This document shows, in pieces, positions 22,301 to 35,600 of a stretch of 64,000 bases of DNA. This DNA comes from Channa striata (lineage: Eukaryota; Chordata; Actinopteri; Anabantiformes; Channidae): positions 9,023,001-9,087,000 of the forward strand of contig CM065181.1 of assembly GCA_033026295.1 (NCBI GenBank), given 5' to 3'. The notes beneath the pieces are model-generated. The model saw nothing but the letters and a program-made list of their open reading frames with translations, was not told the DNA's origin and did not search any database. How positions within the stretch are numbered: position 1 is the first letter of the stretch; every line of letters begins with the position of its first letter. The translations under genes were made by a program, and so were the position numbers.

Positions 22301-25300
22301 TTTTTCCCCTTATATATGACAAGCTGTCCAGGCTTTGTGGCAGCAAAGTCACTAAAACTCACGTAGTTCACATGCGCACATGGTTCCTTTGAATGGAAAA
22401 CTCTAAAATGTTTGTGTTTGTATAACTAAGAGTAGCCAACTCCACACGTCCGACCGTGATTCATTGACTGGACTCCAAGTTTGGTAACTCCTGCCCTCAA
22501 TTAGCTTTTATTGATGCCATTAGCCCAGGGGTTCACACACAACCCAACCTATCAGGTTAATGTTGGACGAGTATTTAGCATAGACATTTACTATGCAGTG
22601 ATTTGCATTCATGCAGGTGATTTTTATTTCTTCATAGTTACTCATTTGAAAATCTGGTCTTATTTGAGGATAATTTAGAAGGACACTTGCTTGGAAACCA
22701 TTTACCTCTGCTATTTTCTAAGAGTCAACTTTCATACAAATTTTTAAGTAAGACTAAAGGTGAAAATTGCTATTTATTATAGCTGCTAAATGAAATCAGC
22801 AGGGCCATCTTGACATCTAAGCTCCATTTGCTGATAATTTTCTGATCAATTAAACAGTCACATTTCATTTTATTGTACATTTTAAAATAAACGTAATTGC
22901 AATATGTTGTAAAATATTCTAATCAGTGTGTATAAAATTATAAACCCCTTCAAAGATTATCAGATTCTCAGGCAGAGAAACCTAAAAGCTTTTTAAAAAT
23001 ATTTTTAAGAGTCAATTATGGACTTTAAACAGGTGTAACAGTGTTTTGTAAAAGTATTTTGTTTTGTTTTTTTAAGATGAATTAATTTTTTAGCCTAAAA
23101 CACTGCTTATTTTGAAACTAATTAAAAAAATTAGTTCAGAGCAGAAACATTCCATTTATTAATTTAATGACTGACAAAAACTGCAAACAACAATTGCAAT
23201 TTTTGTCAAAACACCCATTAGTCAGATGCAACAATTATTAGAATTTACAGTTTTGTTATTAATGACAAACCTATTTATTAAAAAGTCTAATTGTCAGAAT
23301 GACTAACAATGGAAATAATATTTTGCAGCCATTCAATAATTTTCTTACTAGATTAATCAGCAAACTGAGATTTTGTGCATCATCTTTAATAGTTTTGTCA
23401 CCTAGCTTGAACATTATCATTATTATTATTATTATCATCATCTTGAGACACATCTTAAGATTCTCAATCAATCATGTTTGCCACTGGTCAGTGGAAAGAG
23501 TAGGAAAGCACTTGGTCCAACCTAATCCAGTCTGATGAATGGGATTAATGCCACGGAGACTGAAGGCAGTTAGTGGAGGTTAGTGATGATTCTCTGCCAC
23601 TGAGTTAAGGAATCGGGTGGGATAAGCAGGGGGTGGTGCTGTTGCAGTCTGTCATGTTGAAGGCTAACCAGTATTAGAGAGCGTCAGTGGTCCAGAGACT
23701 AGATTTGCATAACAAGCCATTCACTGACGGGCTTGGTGACACAGAGGGAGACTGTGGGGCAGAAGGGGGGCAGTGAGAGGCAGGGTGTAGGGCAGTTAAG
23801 TGACCAGGTGATGGGAGGGGAGGCTCCAGATGGATGTAGACCAACAGCAGCTGGGGACTGGCTCTTACAACTCTGCTCCTGTGTCATCTGCTTTGTGTGT
23901 CTCTGTGCGTTTGTGTGTGTGTGTAAAGTCAGCTGGTGTATGAGTTATAGAAAAAGTCTCCATCCGTCAAATGTTACTCACACATCACACTGCATGTCAC
24001 TCATATAAAAGGCAATTAGCATTCTGTCTCTGTGAAGGACAGTTTGTGCACCACAACCATCTGAGTGTGTGTATGTGTGTGTGTTGTCTGCGTCCCTGCA
24101 TGATAACAGGCTAATTGTGGATCATTATTAACTTGCTCTATCCTAGATGAGTCTCGTTGGGCCAGGGAAAGGATTGATTGTGGCTCTCCCCTGCTCCCTC
24201 CATCCTCTGTCACCTACCATTGACCAGCATCTCCCCTATGGAATAGAGCAGTTACTGATGATGATGATGATAATGATGATGATGAGGGCTAGCCCGGTGG
24301 TCAGTGAGCAGACATTGCAAACTAAACCCTTAAGGCTGAAGTAACATTTATATACAAGAAACTATGTTGGCTTTTTCCTATTTTTTTTCCCCCTAAACCA
24401 AATCTTTCTCCAGTTGCCTTGAGGTTCTCATGGAGTGTTTGTGTGCCGGAGTCAGTTCTCATGGCTCTGTGCTCATAAACTGGAGCTGATAGAGTCTGTT
24501 TTCAGCATAACGGAGGAGCATTAGCAAAGTTGGCAGATAAACTTTTGAGAGTGTTGGGTTTTTTTGGGGGGGTTTTTTTTTTTTTTTTTGGCTTGTTTTG
24601 TTTTTTATGTGCAAACGATTTTGGTTAACGCATACCCTCGTACTGTTTCACTTTTTCATTCACCCGTTCATCCGTTATTCACTTTTTACAGGGCCTTTTT
24701 GGGTTTTTAATTTGTTTTAGAAAAAGATCTGCCCTTGGGTGTAATTATAATGGTGGACCACATGAGCCTGCATTGTTGGCCTTTAAACATCCTACCCCCA
24801 CTGGCTTACACTGCTAGCAGTCAACTCTCATTGACTTAAGGCTATAACACTGTTAAGTGTGAAAGCTCTTTTCAGCTTGAATTAAAATGACTGCATCCGA
24901 GCCAACATTTTAATCTTACATGTGCATGCAGTTAAAACTCGGCAGAAAACAATATAGAACATTGCCAAATCTGCAGTTTGTTTACACCAACTATGTTTGG
25001 ATTCCAAGGTGTGACATGAAATCTGGTTTATCCCTAAATCTCTCCGGGCCCTCTTGTAGTAAGAGCAGTCACATTATCATTTGAGGAAATTAGGTGTTTG
25101 GAGGAGCTCTAATGATATTGAGGTGTTGTTGTGCTCTAAGTGTTTTTCCACATTCTCTTATGGGAATAAAAGCAGGGTTGTGGCACATTGTCAAATGCGT
25201 CATTCATTACCAAACTCTGGGACCATCCCTATTTGTGTGCAACTGTGTGTGGTGTTTGTGTAGCCTCATACTTACAAATGTAGTTTAATTTAAACCCACC

Positions 25301-26435
25301 ACCAATAAAAAGTTCCTACCAGTTTACATGCGGCTCGTAACTCTGAGACATGGCCTCAGAAGCTCCAGCTGACGTCCTATTGGCGGTCGGTTCTGAGATC
25401 TGCACCTGTCTCTGTGCACACACACCCACACACAGTGATACAACATGTACATGTACGCAGGCAATCTTGCTTACTTTGTGCATGCACATGCCACTTCAAA
25501 AAGAATTTAAGTTTAAAAGGTTATAAGGCTGCCACGAGTTACTTTGATTTTGATAGTTGATTCTTTTGTGTGTAATGAAAGAACTACTAATGAAGTTAGT
25601 TTTCACTACAGACGGGCCAAACCAAAGTTGTTGCTCTGATCTTCATTTGCCCTCACACAACTACTTTTAACGTCTTAAGTTCAGGCTTAATGCCTGCCTT
25701 GAAGCATGCTGTTAAGCATCTGTCCTAATGGTGCTTGGTTGTTTGCTTACTAACTTGAATCTTGTTAATAGAGAAGATCAGACAAAGGAGCTTTCTTTAC
25801 TGCGTGTGTCTGCAGCTCAGTAAGCCACAGAACAGCTACACACACACACAAGCACAGGAACACACAGCTGGGAGCCTTTCTTTGCCTAATGCAGTGAACT
25901 ACTGTACAGGAACCATTTACATTTTCATCATCCTCAAATGAATGCCAGTTTAGCATAGCACCTCGGTTGCTCATTAACAGGTTAGCCCATGTCAGCATAG
26001 TCTTAAAATCATGCATGGATTATCAAACAGTGCTACCGGGCACAGGCCCAGAGCCATTAGAGGTCAGGTGCCCACCGGGGCCAGAGTCTATGTATGAAGT
26101 GAGAGTTAGTGATTTAAAATGAATGAACTGGCCAAAACATTTGAACTTCTTATAATGCTTTGACCTCTATAATAAGCACATAGTGGAATTAGCACCTTAT
26201 TGACAGTTTCAACCTAAAAACAGACACATTGCAATCCTGTAAAAGTATAATTCAAAGTAGACTGTATTGGATTGCATTAGGTGGTCATAATGTTATGCCT
26301 AATAGGTGTGTACATTCATACACACTTCTTTCTTTTTCTACTCTTCCTAGTACCTTCATTCTTCCTCCCAACTTTCCACTCAATCTCTTTACCCTGTATC
26401 CTCTATCATAGGTGCCCCTCCAATACATCTACATG

Positions 26436-26468
<33 letters not shown>

Positions 26469-29400
26469 ACGCACACTACACACACTTTGTCTCCCCCCCT
26501 AGGGGGCGTTGTGTAGTTGTGCAGTGTTAACGATCCAGGACTGTCACTCCCGCTGGGATGGATGAGCCCGTGGACCCAGCGCTCAGGAAGCCTCATTAGG
26601 ATTCCTTTTTAATCCGTCTCTGACAGGACCAGACCAAGAATGGGACGTTCTCTTTTGCATGCACATACACACTACATAGACTCATACGCACAAACACAAA
26701 TGCACTTCAGTCCATGCACAATGAACAGACTCCCAGATACCCCCAACGCATACACACACACTCACACATACATACACATTGTTATGCTAATGACGTGTTG
26801 TTCTTTCGGCAACAAGGATCTTCAATCATCACAGTGTCACTGCTTATAGAAATCCACTACAGATCATAAGAGCTTATTATGGGTGATTAGTTAATTTGAG
26901 GGAGGGAGAGTTGGGAGAGATGCTGGGAGGTAAGGAGAGAAAGATTGCTTTCCTCATCTGCTGCTGCCTCTACATCTCTCTCTACTGCTCTGTCGTCTTG
27001 CACTCCTTCCTATGCCTCCATTCTTCTCTTCTTAGTAAGATATATTGATCAGCACGTTGACTGAGTTATCAATAATCTCCTCTTTACTCATTCACAAACA
27101 GTGATCTCCACTAATGAACCAGCACTGTTGTCGTGCTGCTCTTTTCGTGCGTGCCTGTGTGCGCGCGTGTGTGTGTTATAGAGAGAGGGAGACGGAGAGT
27201 GGCTCTGCATGCAGCATGAAAACAAGGAAATAAAATGGGGAAAGTTCTGAACTTTCAGAGCTACCTATAAAGAAAACTGATTTTTTTCTTTCCAAAAATA
27301 TGTAGTGAAGCGTTGATAAGAAGCTCTATGACTATTACAGCTGTTTTTATACATGTATGATGCCTATAATTGGTAGTTCAGAAGCTTTATAGATTGCCTG
27401 CCTCTAAATAAATAATTGATATTATGGTAAACTAGATTCAGATAGATTCTCACGTGTAAAAAAAAAAAACAACAAAAACAAAACAACAAAAACAAGAAAA
27501 CATAAGAGGTGAGATAATAGTATCATGTCCTTGGCCTGTGCACCATATGTGTGTATGATTGGTAAGTGTGGTAGCCTTATGTTAAGTGTGTGTTCACTGT
27601 GGTCCATAGGCAGCTGCCGCAGTGTTGGCTTTGGGCTTCATTATGTGGCCCTAATGACCTGCTGACAGCTCATCACTGACACACACAGACACACACACAC
27701 ACAATCGCATACAGTGTAGTGGTATTGTCCTATACTTGACAACAGTACAGCCAGTTAAACGAGGGAAATGGCGAGAAAGGAATATTTATGTTTATGGGTG
27801 ATGGAAATGTACAATACCTTGCTCCTCCTTTCGCCTCTCTCCAATGAAGGCTGATAATGTGATTTCAGCTATTTTGTCCTTGGTAATTCCCTTTTAATTA
27901 TTAACACTGACATTATTAGGCTTTCACTATTAAGAGGCCTTTCATTAGAGCTGGATGACCCCCTAAAGAGAGGTTTGAGCTCCCTCTTCCCTCTCCTGCC
28001 CGTCTTTTTTCTGTTCTTCTTTTTAAAGTAAGTCTTGCACTTTTATCACATTTTGTTGAATGATGTTTCTTCTTGAACTTTTACAACTTTTGACTTTTGA
28101 GATACCTCTAAAATAAATGTATACAATTTTTTTGTTTGTTTCTTTTGACTTCCATGTACAGTGGGGCTTAAATATGCATGAACCCAAGGTTTTCTCTAGT
28201 TTTACGATGTCCTAAAGCACAAACAGATTTTAATGCAAGTACTAAAACTGAATCAAGGAAACCCATTTAAACAAATGTGAGAATTAAAATGTACTTTTTA
28301 TTTATTTACGTACAATTGTTTGTGTGAGGTGTTGTCGTTAGTAACTTGTGTAAGCCTCTATTGCAACAATAACTTCAATTAAACAATTTCAGTCCTGCAC
28401 ATCAGCTTGGAGGGATTTTAGCTTATTACTCTATATACAACAGTTTCAAATCAGGGCTGTTGGTTGGCTTCTTTGTATAAAAGTTAACTTTAGAAATGCT
28501 GTGGAAGAACATATAGTATTAAGATCAGAACTTTTACTTGGTCATCCCAAAATACTACATTTCTTCAGCTTTAACTATTGCTTGGTAAAACAACTTGTGT
28601 TTAGATTGTTATCGTACTGCATCCTTCACTTCCTGTGACGTGCCCAAATCATTATAATGCCTCCTCAGTGTTTCAGAGATTGGTTAAGTTCTTATCCCAA
28701 TGTAGGAGTTTTGTTGTCAGCAAACATAACACTTCTGGTCTTAACTGTCCACAGAACAGAGAAGCCTTTAGTTTCCTAGATGTTACCCTGGGATTTCTTG
28801 TGCCCTTCCATATTATTACATGCCTTGGCTTGGTGTGTTTTTTGGCCAACCAACAGAAGTTTAACAATTGGTGTTTCCTCCATTTATACATAATCTGCCT
28901 GACAGTTGACAGATGAGCATCAGTAGCTCATTTTCTAAGGTATTCAGAAATCTCTGTTGTTTAAGCAATGGCACACGTATGCAAACATTTGCAGTAAAGT
29001 AAATATCAGACTTTTATAGCGAAGATGCAGATTCCTTTTTTTTTTTTTTAAATAAGACAGGGCCTGTCATATTCACATGTGATTGTCATCATATTGACCG
29101 AAACATAAAAGTCTAATTTCCCCTCCAAGTAATCAAATTATTTCACATACATTTGTATTCAAGACTGTATCATTATCCACAACAAAAAATAAATATGTAA
29201 AAATTTTGGCTAATTTGTTTAGATGGCTTAACTTTACCAAGTTGTAGTCAAATCAATATCAGATAAGGGGAGAGATTATGTTTTAGGCAATATTATATAT
29301 ATAAGTCCTAAAAGGTTTGCAAACCTTGATATACATAAACATGTGCACAACCAGTTCTTGGTGTTAATGTTAGGGTTCATAACTGTAGCATTCTTAAGGA

Positions 29401-29642
29401 AAAGAGTCATTGCATAAGAGACTGGCTGGGTCCAACCCACGCTGCATTAATGGCCATGCAGAAGAGGTGAGGGGGTGAATTCACTCCCACAACATGGCAC
29501 GCTCCTTAAGCCATCCGGCACGGGGAGGGACGCCTAATTGAACATGATAAAGTGTAAAGTTAATTACCCCTCACGCCTGTCACTGATATCCCCATGAGGG
29601 GGGCTGGCCTCAGGCACAGCTGTTAGTGTGTGGTTGTATATA

Positions 29643-29685
<43 letters not shown>

Positions 29686-32600
29686 CAGAGAAAGCAGGGT
29701 GACAGGACAAAAGGCATGGGCTCCCACGAGGGTTGTGCAGTGGATGATGGCAACAATCGGCTTTTAAAGATACCTCTGTCCCTCTGGTGCACCACTACTT
29801 AACAAACCAGCCCCGCTATGTGTACCTCACACACACACAAAAGTACACAGCTGACCTTTAAGACACAGTTGGTAGCGTTGAAACACTCAGGTGGATGATA
29901 CATTATGTTCTTTTGTGTTGCACTTCTAACTTTTTTTTATATATACCGTCTCATTGCCTGTTACCATATATTTCATATGCACTTATGTAAAGTTTTGTCA
30001 AACTTTATCTAACTCTTCATCCCTACGCAAAATTGCTCCATGATTCTGGTTTACATATTTTGATTGGCCATACTGGTGATCAGTATATGAAATTTGTGTA
30101 CCATCAAGCACGCATTCACCACAGTTGACCTCAATCCTGTGTTTGAACATGTGTTGCATGTTAAGGTGTTGGGGCTGCCAGCATGGCCAAACTGACCTTC
30201 ATGGTGGGTGGAGTGGAGGAGGAATTCAATGCAGCACAGGAGCTGCTCACCTGCATGGGAGCCACTGTTGTCTATTGTGGACAGGTTGGCACAGGACAGG
30301 TAAAGACGGACACACACTATGGGTCACAGAGGGCTGCTTTTACACTGCTAGAGCGGAAGGAGCGTATGTTGTGAGATTTCCTCCAGGCGAAAGGAGTGCT
30401 TACAGGATAGAGAAACCCCAGCCGTGTTAGCTGGTGCCATAGGGAACATAAGCCATAGACCATGCCAGACCACAGCGCTGTTTTTCTAAGCATCACTGCA
30501 TTGCAGCTGGAAGACATGTAATTTTAGAACATCCCAGCTTTTAGAACTGGATCACTTTGACAAACAAATGTAGATCTTTTTACTTAGCCTATTGATCCTG
30601 CTACGGATATAAGTTATTTGTCATCATATATTGTCATCTTTGTTACTAATTTAAATGTCATGTGTGATGTAAATAACTAAATATAGCAAAGAAAAACGAA
30701 TTATCTTTTCTTTGTGTAAAATTGAGAAGAATTTTAAATATTTTGAAATATTTTTTAAAAATTTCATTTTAACTGCTTGTCATCATTCTATTTTGTTCTG
30801 TATATGTACATATTTATGCATATAGTGCCTTTTTTCTTATTGTGATCAATTCCTTCTAGGCAGCAAAGATCTGCAACAACATGCTGCTGGCCATTGGGAT
30901 GATCGGGACTGCAGAGACCATGAACCTTGGCATCAGGTACTGTCAGCCAGTGCTGCACTAAATGCTTCCTTGGTTGTTTTTTTTTTTCTTTAAAAAAGTG
31001 CATGTGATCTTCCCAAGCTGACAAATGCTGGCATTTTCAAACATTTGATTGTCATAAGAAGTTCGCACATACCCTTAAAGGGATCACATTTGTAGCTTCC
31101 ACATGCGTCAGTACAGCTATAAACTTAGCCTTAGATATAGCCATCACTACAAAAGCAATTACTATACTGGTGGTATGGCTGTAACTGTGGCAGTAATTTA
31201 CTGCTTCAATACAGGTTTGGAAATGTGTGTGTGTAGTTTATGGAAGTGCAAGGGGGTCAGCCCTAGTCCGAGTCACTGCCAGCTCTGCTGAAGAAAGACA
31301 AATGAGTGGGTGGGGCCAAAGATTCAAATTTACATCTGCTGATTGAGCTCTCACCAGTGTCCTGTCACACCCATGTCCCTGAACACTGCCTAGAAATCCC
31401 ATCGTTCATCATGCATCATTTTGCACCATATACTCTTTGGCCGTGAGCCTGGGGATTATGGGACGTGAAGTCTTCTGAATAAAACCAGCGAAATCGGATG
31501 TGACGTGAAATCCTCTAAGACTTTACTAATTCTAAAGTACTGTATGAAGGGCCTTCTCAGCTCCAAGGTCTTCTCAGTGTCCACGTTTTCTGACCAGTTT
31601 TCCTTTTTTTGGAAGTAGGGGTCAGGACTTATTTATTCCTTACCTCAATGAAATTACGCAATTGGATTTTTCCAATTGAGAATTGTATCTGTAATTTTAT
31701 CTGTTTATTAATATACTTTTTCAATCACATGTCTTGTATCTTGTATCCACTATCTTACTAATATGTGTTTTTATGCAACTTAAATGGTGTGTGTGCACCA
31801 GTTTTGTGTGTGTGTGTGTACACAAATTGCTCTTCTTACAGTGCAGCTGATTTATCTGTGCTGAGACAGAGGAGGAAAATTGGCATGAGCAGTTGCACAT
31901 AAATCCCCCCACTAGGCCTCTGAAATATGGAGGCATTAAGGGAGCAACACAGATTTACACATTGCCACACTGTCTTTGATGCACACACACACTTAGACAC
32001 ACAGATTTACATCCAAATATACTGAAGACAGCAGTTTTCAACCAAACCTCAACAACTCCTCTACACAGTGCACATCATTATAATGTATGCTCATGAAAAA
32101 GGATAAGAATACCAACCACTCTATCCCTTCATTTTGAGTGTAAATTATTTTAATATTGACCCATATTCAGTCCTGATTGCGTGTGTCTGTTTCTGTGTTT
32201 CCCCCTCTTTTTGCTATCTAATCTCTAGGGCTTTATTAGAGGGTTTGACAAAGACTGTCATCGTTTAGGAGCCGACACCCGTAAATCTCCCATGCTGCAT
32301 TGCAGCCTAGCCTCGTATGCAGAGAGGATGTTCTCTTAGGCCTCAAGTGTACTAACACAGACATACACACGCCATAGTGCAGCACAAAGGAGACAGAGCA
32401 CTCACAACCAATTTAAAGGAAAACAGAAATAACATTTTATCATGCTGGAGCTGGGCCTGATAGAGCTGCCCTTTTTTTTCTTTCAAATATGTCTGTGTTG
32501 TGTCTTTACCTGTACATGCAGGCAGACACACATTCACAAATGCAGTTCTGTTCTTGGAGCTAATTTGTTGATCTCAGATGGAAGCTTGGCCCGTCTCCAA

Positions 32601-35600
32601 CAGAGCGTGACGTTCTCTTAGTGCAAGGAATGGCCACGCATGACAATTATGAGCACACACACATCCACCTAAACACAAATACACACCATGTCTTTCTACC
32701 TCCCTTTCATTCCTTCTCTTTAGGCTTTTCTTCGCAATTCTTATATGCTTTACCTCCTCATTTTAGCATTTTTCTTTTAATCCCTTTGTTTCTCCTATCC
32801 CTCTTTTCTGCCTGTAATTTCTGCATGCAGTCAAGCAGTCAGTGGGAGAGGGGGATGAGAAGCTGCAGAGAGGAGCATAGAGTAGGGGAGAAGGGTAGCA
32901 GTGACTTTAATGATGCACATGAAGATGAATATAGGAAGACTGGCCCAGGAAAGCTATGAGACTTTTGACGATTACAGTTCACCTTGTGTACCTTCAGTTA
33001 CTAATGCACTGTCAATGATACAAGTAGAACCACACCCAAGTCCTCCTTTATTTACTTTATGGGGAAAACGACAAGCAAATTAAAGGATATAACAACATAA
33101 AGACCTGTGTTTTAGGAGATAGGAATAGCTTTGCCACAACACAGATGAACACAAACACCTCCTCTTCCCTTTGTAGCTTAAATTAATTGTGAGCATATGT
33201 TCTGATGAGGATTAAAGGTGATAAATGTGCTTGTTGCCTCTATAAATGGCACAGTAAATGCTTTTGTGTGTGCTCGTTAGCCCTTTAAAGTAAGAAAAAA
33301 TGTGGAATGCATTTGGCTTTCTCTTCTGTGGCATCAAAGACGAAGATGAGGAGCTAATCACAATGAAATAGACAGTTAATATCTGCTGAAAATAACTCCA
33401 CCTGCTAGAGCTCCCAGCATATGAACACACAAACTCTCAATGGCTCCTATTATTTTTTGCCTGCACGACTATCTCCCACGCATTACTATAATCTGCAGAG
33501 GCATAGGACAGCAACATGCTTGTTTCACCGTTCTTGTCCTTGTGTTTATCTATGTCAATCTTGTTAAAGCGTGACATGTCCTCTTCTCCACGCAAATTAC
33601 CGCAGGCGAGGAACAACACCACTGCGTCAGCTAATAACCACAGCCATGCATGTGTGTGCGGTTGTGTATGCGTGATGGGAACAGGAGGGGAACTTCATTG
33701 ATTTATCGTTAACAGAGGACAACAGCTCGCCGTCAGCGTCTCTGGTTGCTATAACAAACGATCTGCGCGCTCGGACGCGCTTTATTGTAGCTCAGCCAGT
33801 AACCTTTTCAGCTGCTGACCCAGAACGGAAGGAGGGACTGTGCGTGTGTGTGTCGGTGGAGATAGTGGGGGTGCATATGTGCGATGTCAAACATATGTCC
33901 CCAAGAGTTCTCAGACCGAGAGGTGTCAGCAGGGAGGACAAGGGGGGAGTAGAGAAGAGAGGAAGCAGGATGGTAAAGGATGCTTACAGATTTAAGCTAA
34001 AAAAGCCATCACGAGTAAGTGTGCCCTTAAAAAACTAGCAACCTAAAACATATGTTGACACAGACATACACACAAGCAGCTTCGCTTATGCCACATTTCC
34101 AAAACAGTAAAAAAAAAAAAAAAATGAGGGAGTGTGAGCAGACGAGAGACGAGACGAAGGGCAAGGGAGGAGGGAGACACGTAGAGAGAGTGTAAATGCA
34201 ATTCCCATTCTTAATTAGTTAGTAGACAGCTAATAAAAACTGTGGTAGTAATGGCAGAATGAGAGCCAGGCGGAGGGAGGGAAAGAGGGAAGCTGCTGGC
34301 CTTAAGGACCTATGATGGTTTAATAGTCATATTGAGAGCGGAATAGAGTTACAGGCCTGTAAGTAACAGTGAAGTGTAGCAGCCAGGGCTTGATGTGCTC
34401 AGCTTTACACTGGCCTTTAAACCGTTAATATACAAAAGCTGCACTATACAGGCAGATTGAACAACCAACACGGATCCTGCAGTTACACCCTGCTCTACTC
34501 TAACGCTTGGCACCTTGTTTCCCTCCCTGCCTCTGTCTGTCTGTACTCTTTTGTCCCATTTGCTTTTGCATCTTGATACACATCTCCAGACTATATTACA
34601 GGCTGGAGATTTGTCCTCTTATATAAGAAAATAGGTTGCTGCAAAAATGGGAAGTAGAAACAAGAGCATGCTTCTGTATGTGAGAACGAGGTTTATGGCT
34701 CCCCTGTGCTGCTTAACCACTTCTCCTCCTCCACCTCCACTTTCTTTTTTCATGAAAAAAAGAACGATGAAGGATAGATGTTCTGGTAAACATCAATACT
34801 GCATTAGCCAGCATTACAAAGCCTTCAGCCATTAACACTGAGGAATGGCCACAGCTGGGCATAAGGTTCAGTGGGGGTCACCACAATCACCAGGCACCCC
34901 CACAACCATTTTTCTCCACATTTCTTCTTTGCTCCGTTTTGAAAATGAATTTAATAATTGATGCTTGTATCCTCTAATGTCTGTCTAACCCATTTCCTCG
35001 ATACTCACATAGGTTTTCTGTCCTTTTCTTTCTTTTTTTTACTTTAACCCATTTTTCCTTTTAGTCTAATAAGTAATATACAAATATAAAAATCTATGAC
35101 TCTATTGCAAATTCATCCTTTTCTGCACAAAAATATTATATAGTATTACTGTGTGCCTCATTTTAGGAGACCTCTACGTTGCACATGAATGGTTGGTGAT
35201 TAACAATAAGATTTCAAAGATAACACATTCCATAGGAGACAATGACCTCTGTCTTTTTCTTTTACTTGTCCCAGATTGGGTTTGGACCCTAAGCTGCTGG
35301 CAAAGATCCTCAACATGTCCTCAGGTCGTTGCTGGTCCAGCGACACATACAATCCAGTCCCCGGAGTCATGGAGGGAGTCCCCTCTGCCAACAACTACCA
35401 GGGTGGCTTTGGAACGACACTTATGGCCAAGGTACAAGATCCTTTGCTCTCCTTCTTTCACATGTCATCATTGACTCTTTCTCAGAGTCGCATGAAATTA
35501 TTTTTTAAATATCAATTACTCTTTTATTAGCATTTATTCAGTCTTGGGAAATATCCATAACATGCTTCCTGAGCCAAAAAGGCCTAAATTGCCTTTTTTC

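Larger units (their letters stand above)
18693..30165 (+). other. hibadh intron 4 (11.5 kb)
   Basis: The exons on both sides join in phase inside the conserved SGG|VGAA loop, so no coding exon is missing. It contains a Tc1-like transposon remnant (28159-29345), a fragment of another fish repeat (26276-26312), several microsatellites, two CTCF-like motifs (20286-20299, 26496-26509) and a complex-looking block at 29430-29600. The rest (18.9-26.2 kb) shows nothing I can name. Confidence 0.75.

Noticed and set aside
26436..26476. Regular short repeats that might suggest a CRISPR array
   Set aside because: These are dinucleotide microsatellites without spacers, in a vertebrate genome.
28635..28916. 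93-residue open frame in hibadh intron 4
   Set aside because: It lies within the decayed Tc1-like element and on the strand opposite to the family's transposase.
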